From assembly GCA_035263125.1 (NCBI GenBank), contig DATFRP010000381.1, forward strand, positions 7,506 through 71,505: DNA of 64,000 bases, read 5' to 3'. The stretch's first letter is position 1. Every line of letters starts with the position of its first letter. The stretch comes from Gp6-AA40 sp035263125 (GTDB lineage: Bacteria > Acidobacteriota > Vicinamibacteria > Vicinamibacterales > UBA2999). The notes under the pieces are model-generated. The model ran no database searches. It saw only the letters and a program-made list of their open reading frames with translations, and was not told where the DNA came from. Made by a program: the position numbers and the translations under genes. Of this stretch, positions 63,762 through 64,000 are shown one piece after another.

Positions 63762-64000
63762 GCAGAAACCGGGATTAGGTCTGTCTCAACTAAACGTCAG
63801 CGCCACACCTGCACCGCAATTGGCGGGTGAACCGACCCTGCAGGGCACTCCGACTCGTCTATCTTCTCGGTCCGCGGAATGGGCGGCGATAGGGTGAGAA
63901 ACGGCGAACTTATGGTGGAATAAGGGAGAAAGCGCCGCTTTCCCTACCCCGCCGGAGCGATAGGATCCCTCAGCGTATCGGGCGGTTGCCCACAGTGCTT
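63762..64000. other. Upstream region of pilB at the window edge
   Basis: No gene is visible. A small hairpin GAAAGC/GCTTTC at 63928-63942 is the only structure seen. The pilB promoter should be here, but I found no convincing boxes. Confidence 0.4.

Overview
The window is a piece of a high-GC bacterial chromosome. I infer an acidobacterium, probably of the Vicinamibacteria type. The reasons are a VWFA-related secreted protein of the acidobacterial type, a DUF1800/DUF1501 pair, a Myxococcus-like pil cluster with an ABC transporter, and many short palindromic repeats between genes. I saw no rRNA, tRNA, CRISPR array, transposase or prophage. Genes are densely packed, with many 1-4 base overlaps.

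Layout. 1-20.7 kb holds mixed metabolism and envelope genes: a partial flavin monooxygenase, a threonine dehydratase-like enzyme, glycogen phosphorylase, the DUF1800/DUF1501 pair, a VWFA protein, an M24 peptidase, an HtrA protease, a CYTH-MurU-AmgK cell-wall recycling operon, a sugar isomerase-like protein and asnS. 20.8-32.5 kb is rimO followed by the classic translation operon rimP-nusA-infB-DUF503-rbfA-nrnA-truB-rpsO-pnp. 32.5-47.9 kb carries a cupredoxin, an M48 protease, a DUF4097 lipoprotein, smc, an S41 protease, tatA-tatC, a HEAT protein, proS, nadB and aroB. 47.9-63.8 kb is one long minus-strand type IV pilus region. In transcription order it is pilB-pilT-pilC, pilA, a VKOR-thioredoxin oxidase, an ABC ATPase and permease, a helical protein, prepilin peptidase, a sensor kinase, three minor pilin-like proteins, a secreted coiled-coil protein and a sigma54 response regulator.

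The most unusual content is between the genes. First, at least five loci carry long imperfect inverted repeats. Each arm is a short 'word' (such as GCAAAAT, or CAGGCCTCAGGGC) repeated with drift, and the opposite arm has the complementary word. Several unrelated words share this architecture. Second, there are GTAG-footed REP-like hairpins, some of which lie in frame inside rimO and rbfA. Third, a perfect GGGGTCGGGAGTCATTT palindrome occurs at two loci, once nested inside a word-type element. Fourth, the tatA leader can fold into a three-way junction that hides its own ribosome binding site. These are the candidates for an undescribed system.

Start sites were chosen from ribosome binding sites, overlaps and family length. 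Several genes appear to have a -10 box so close to the start codon that their mRNAs would be leaderless.
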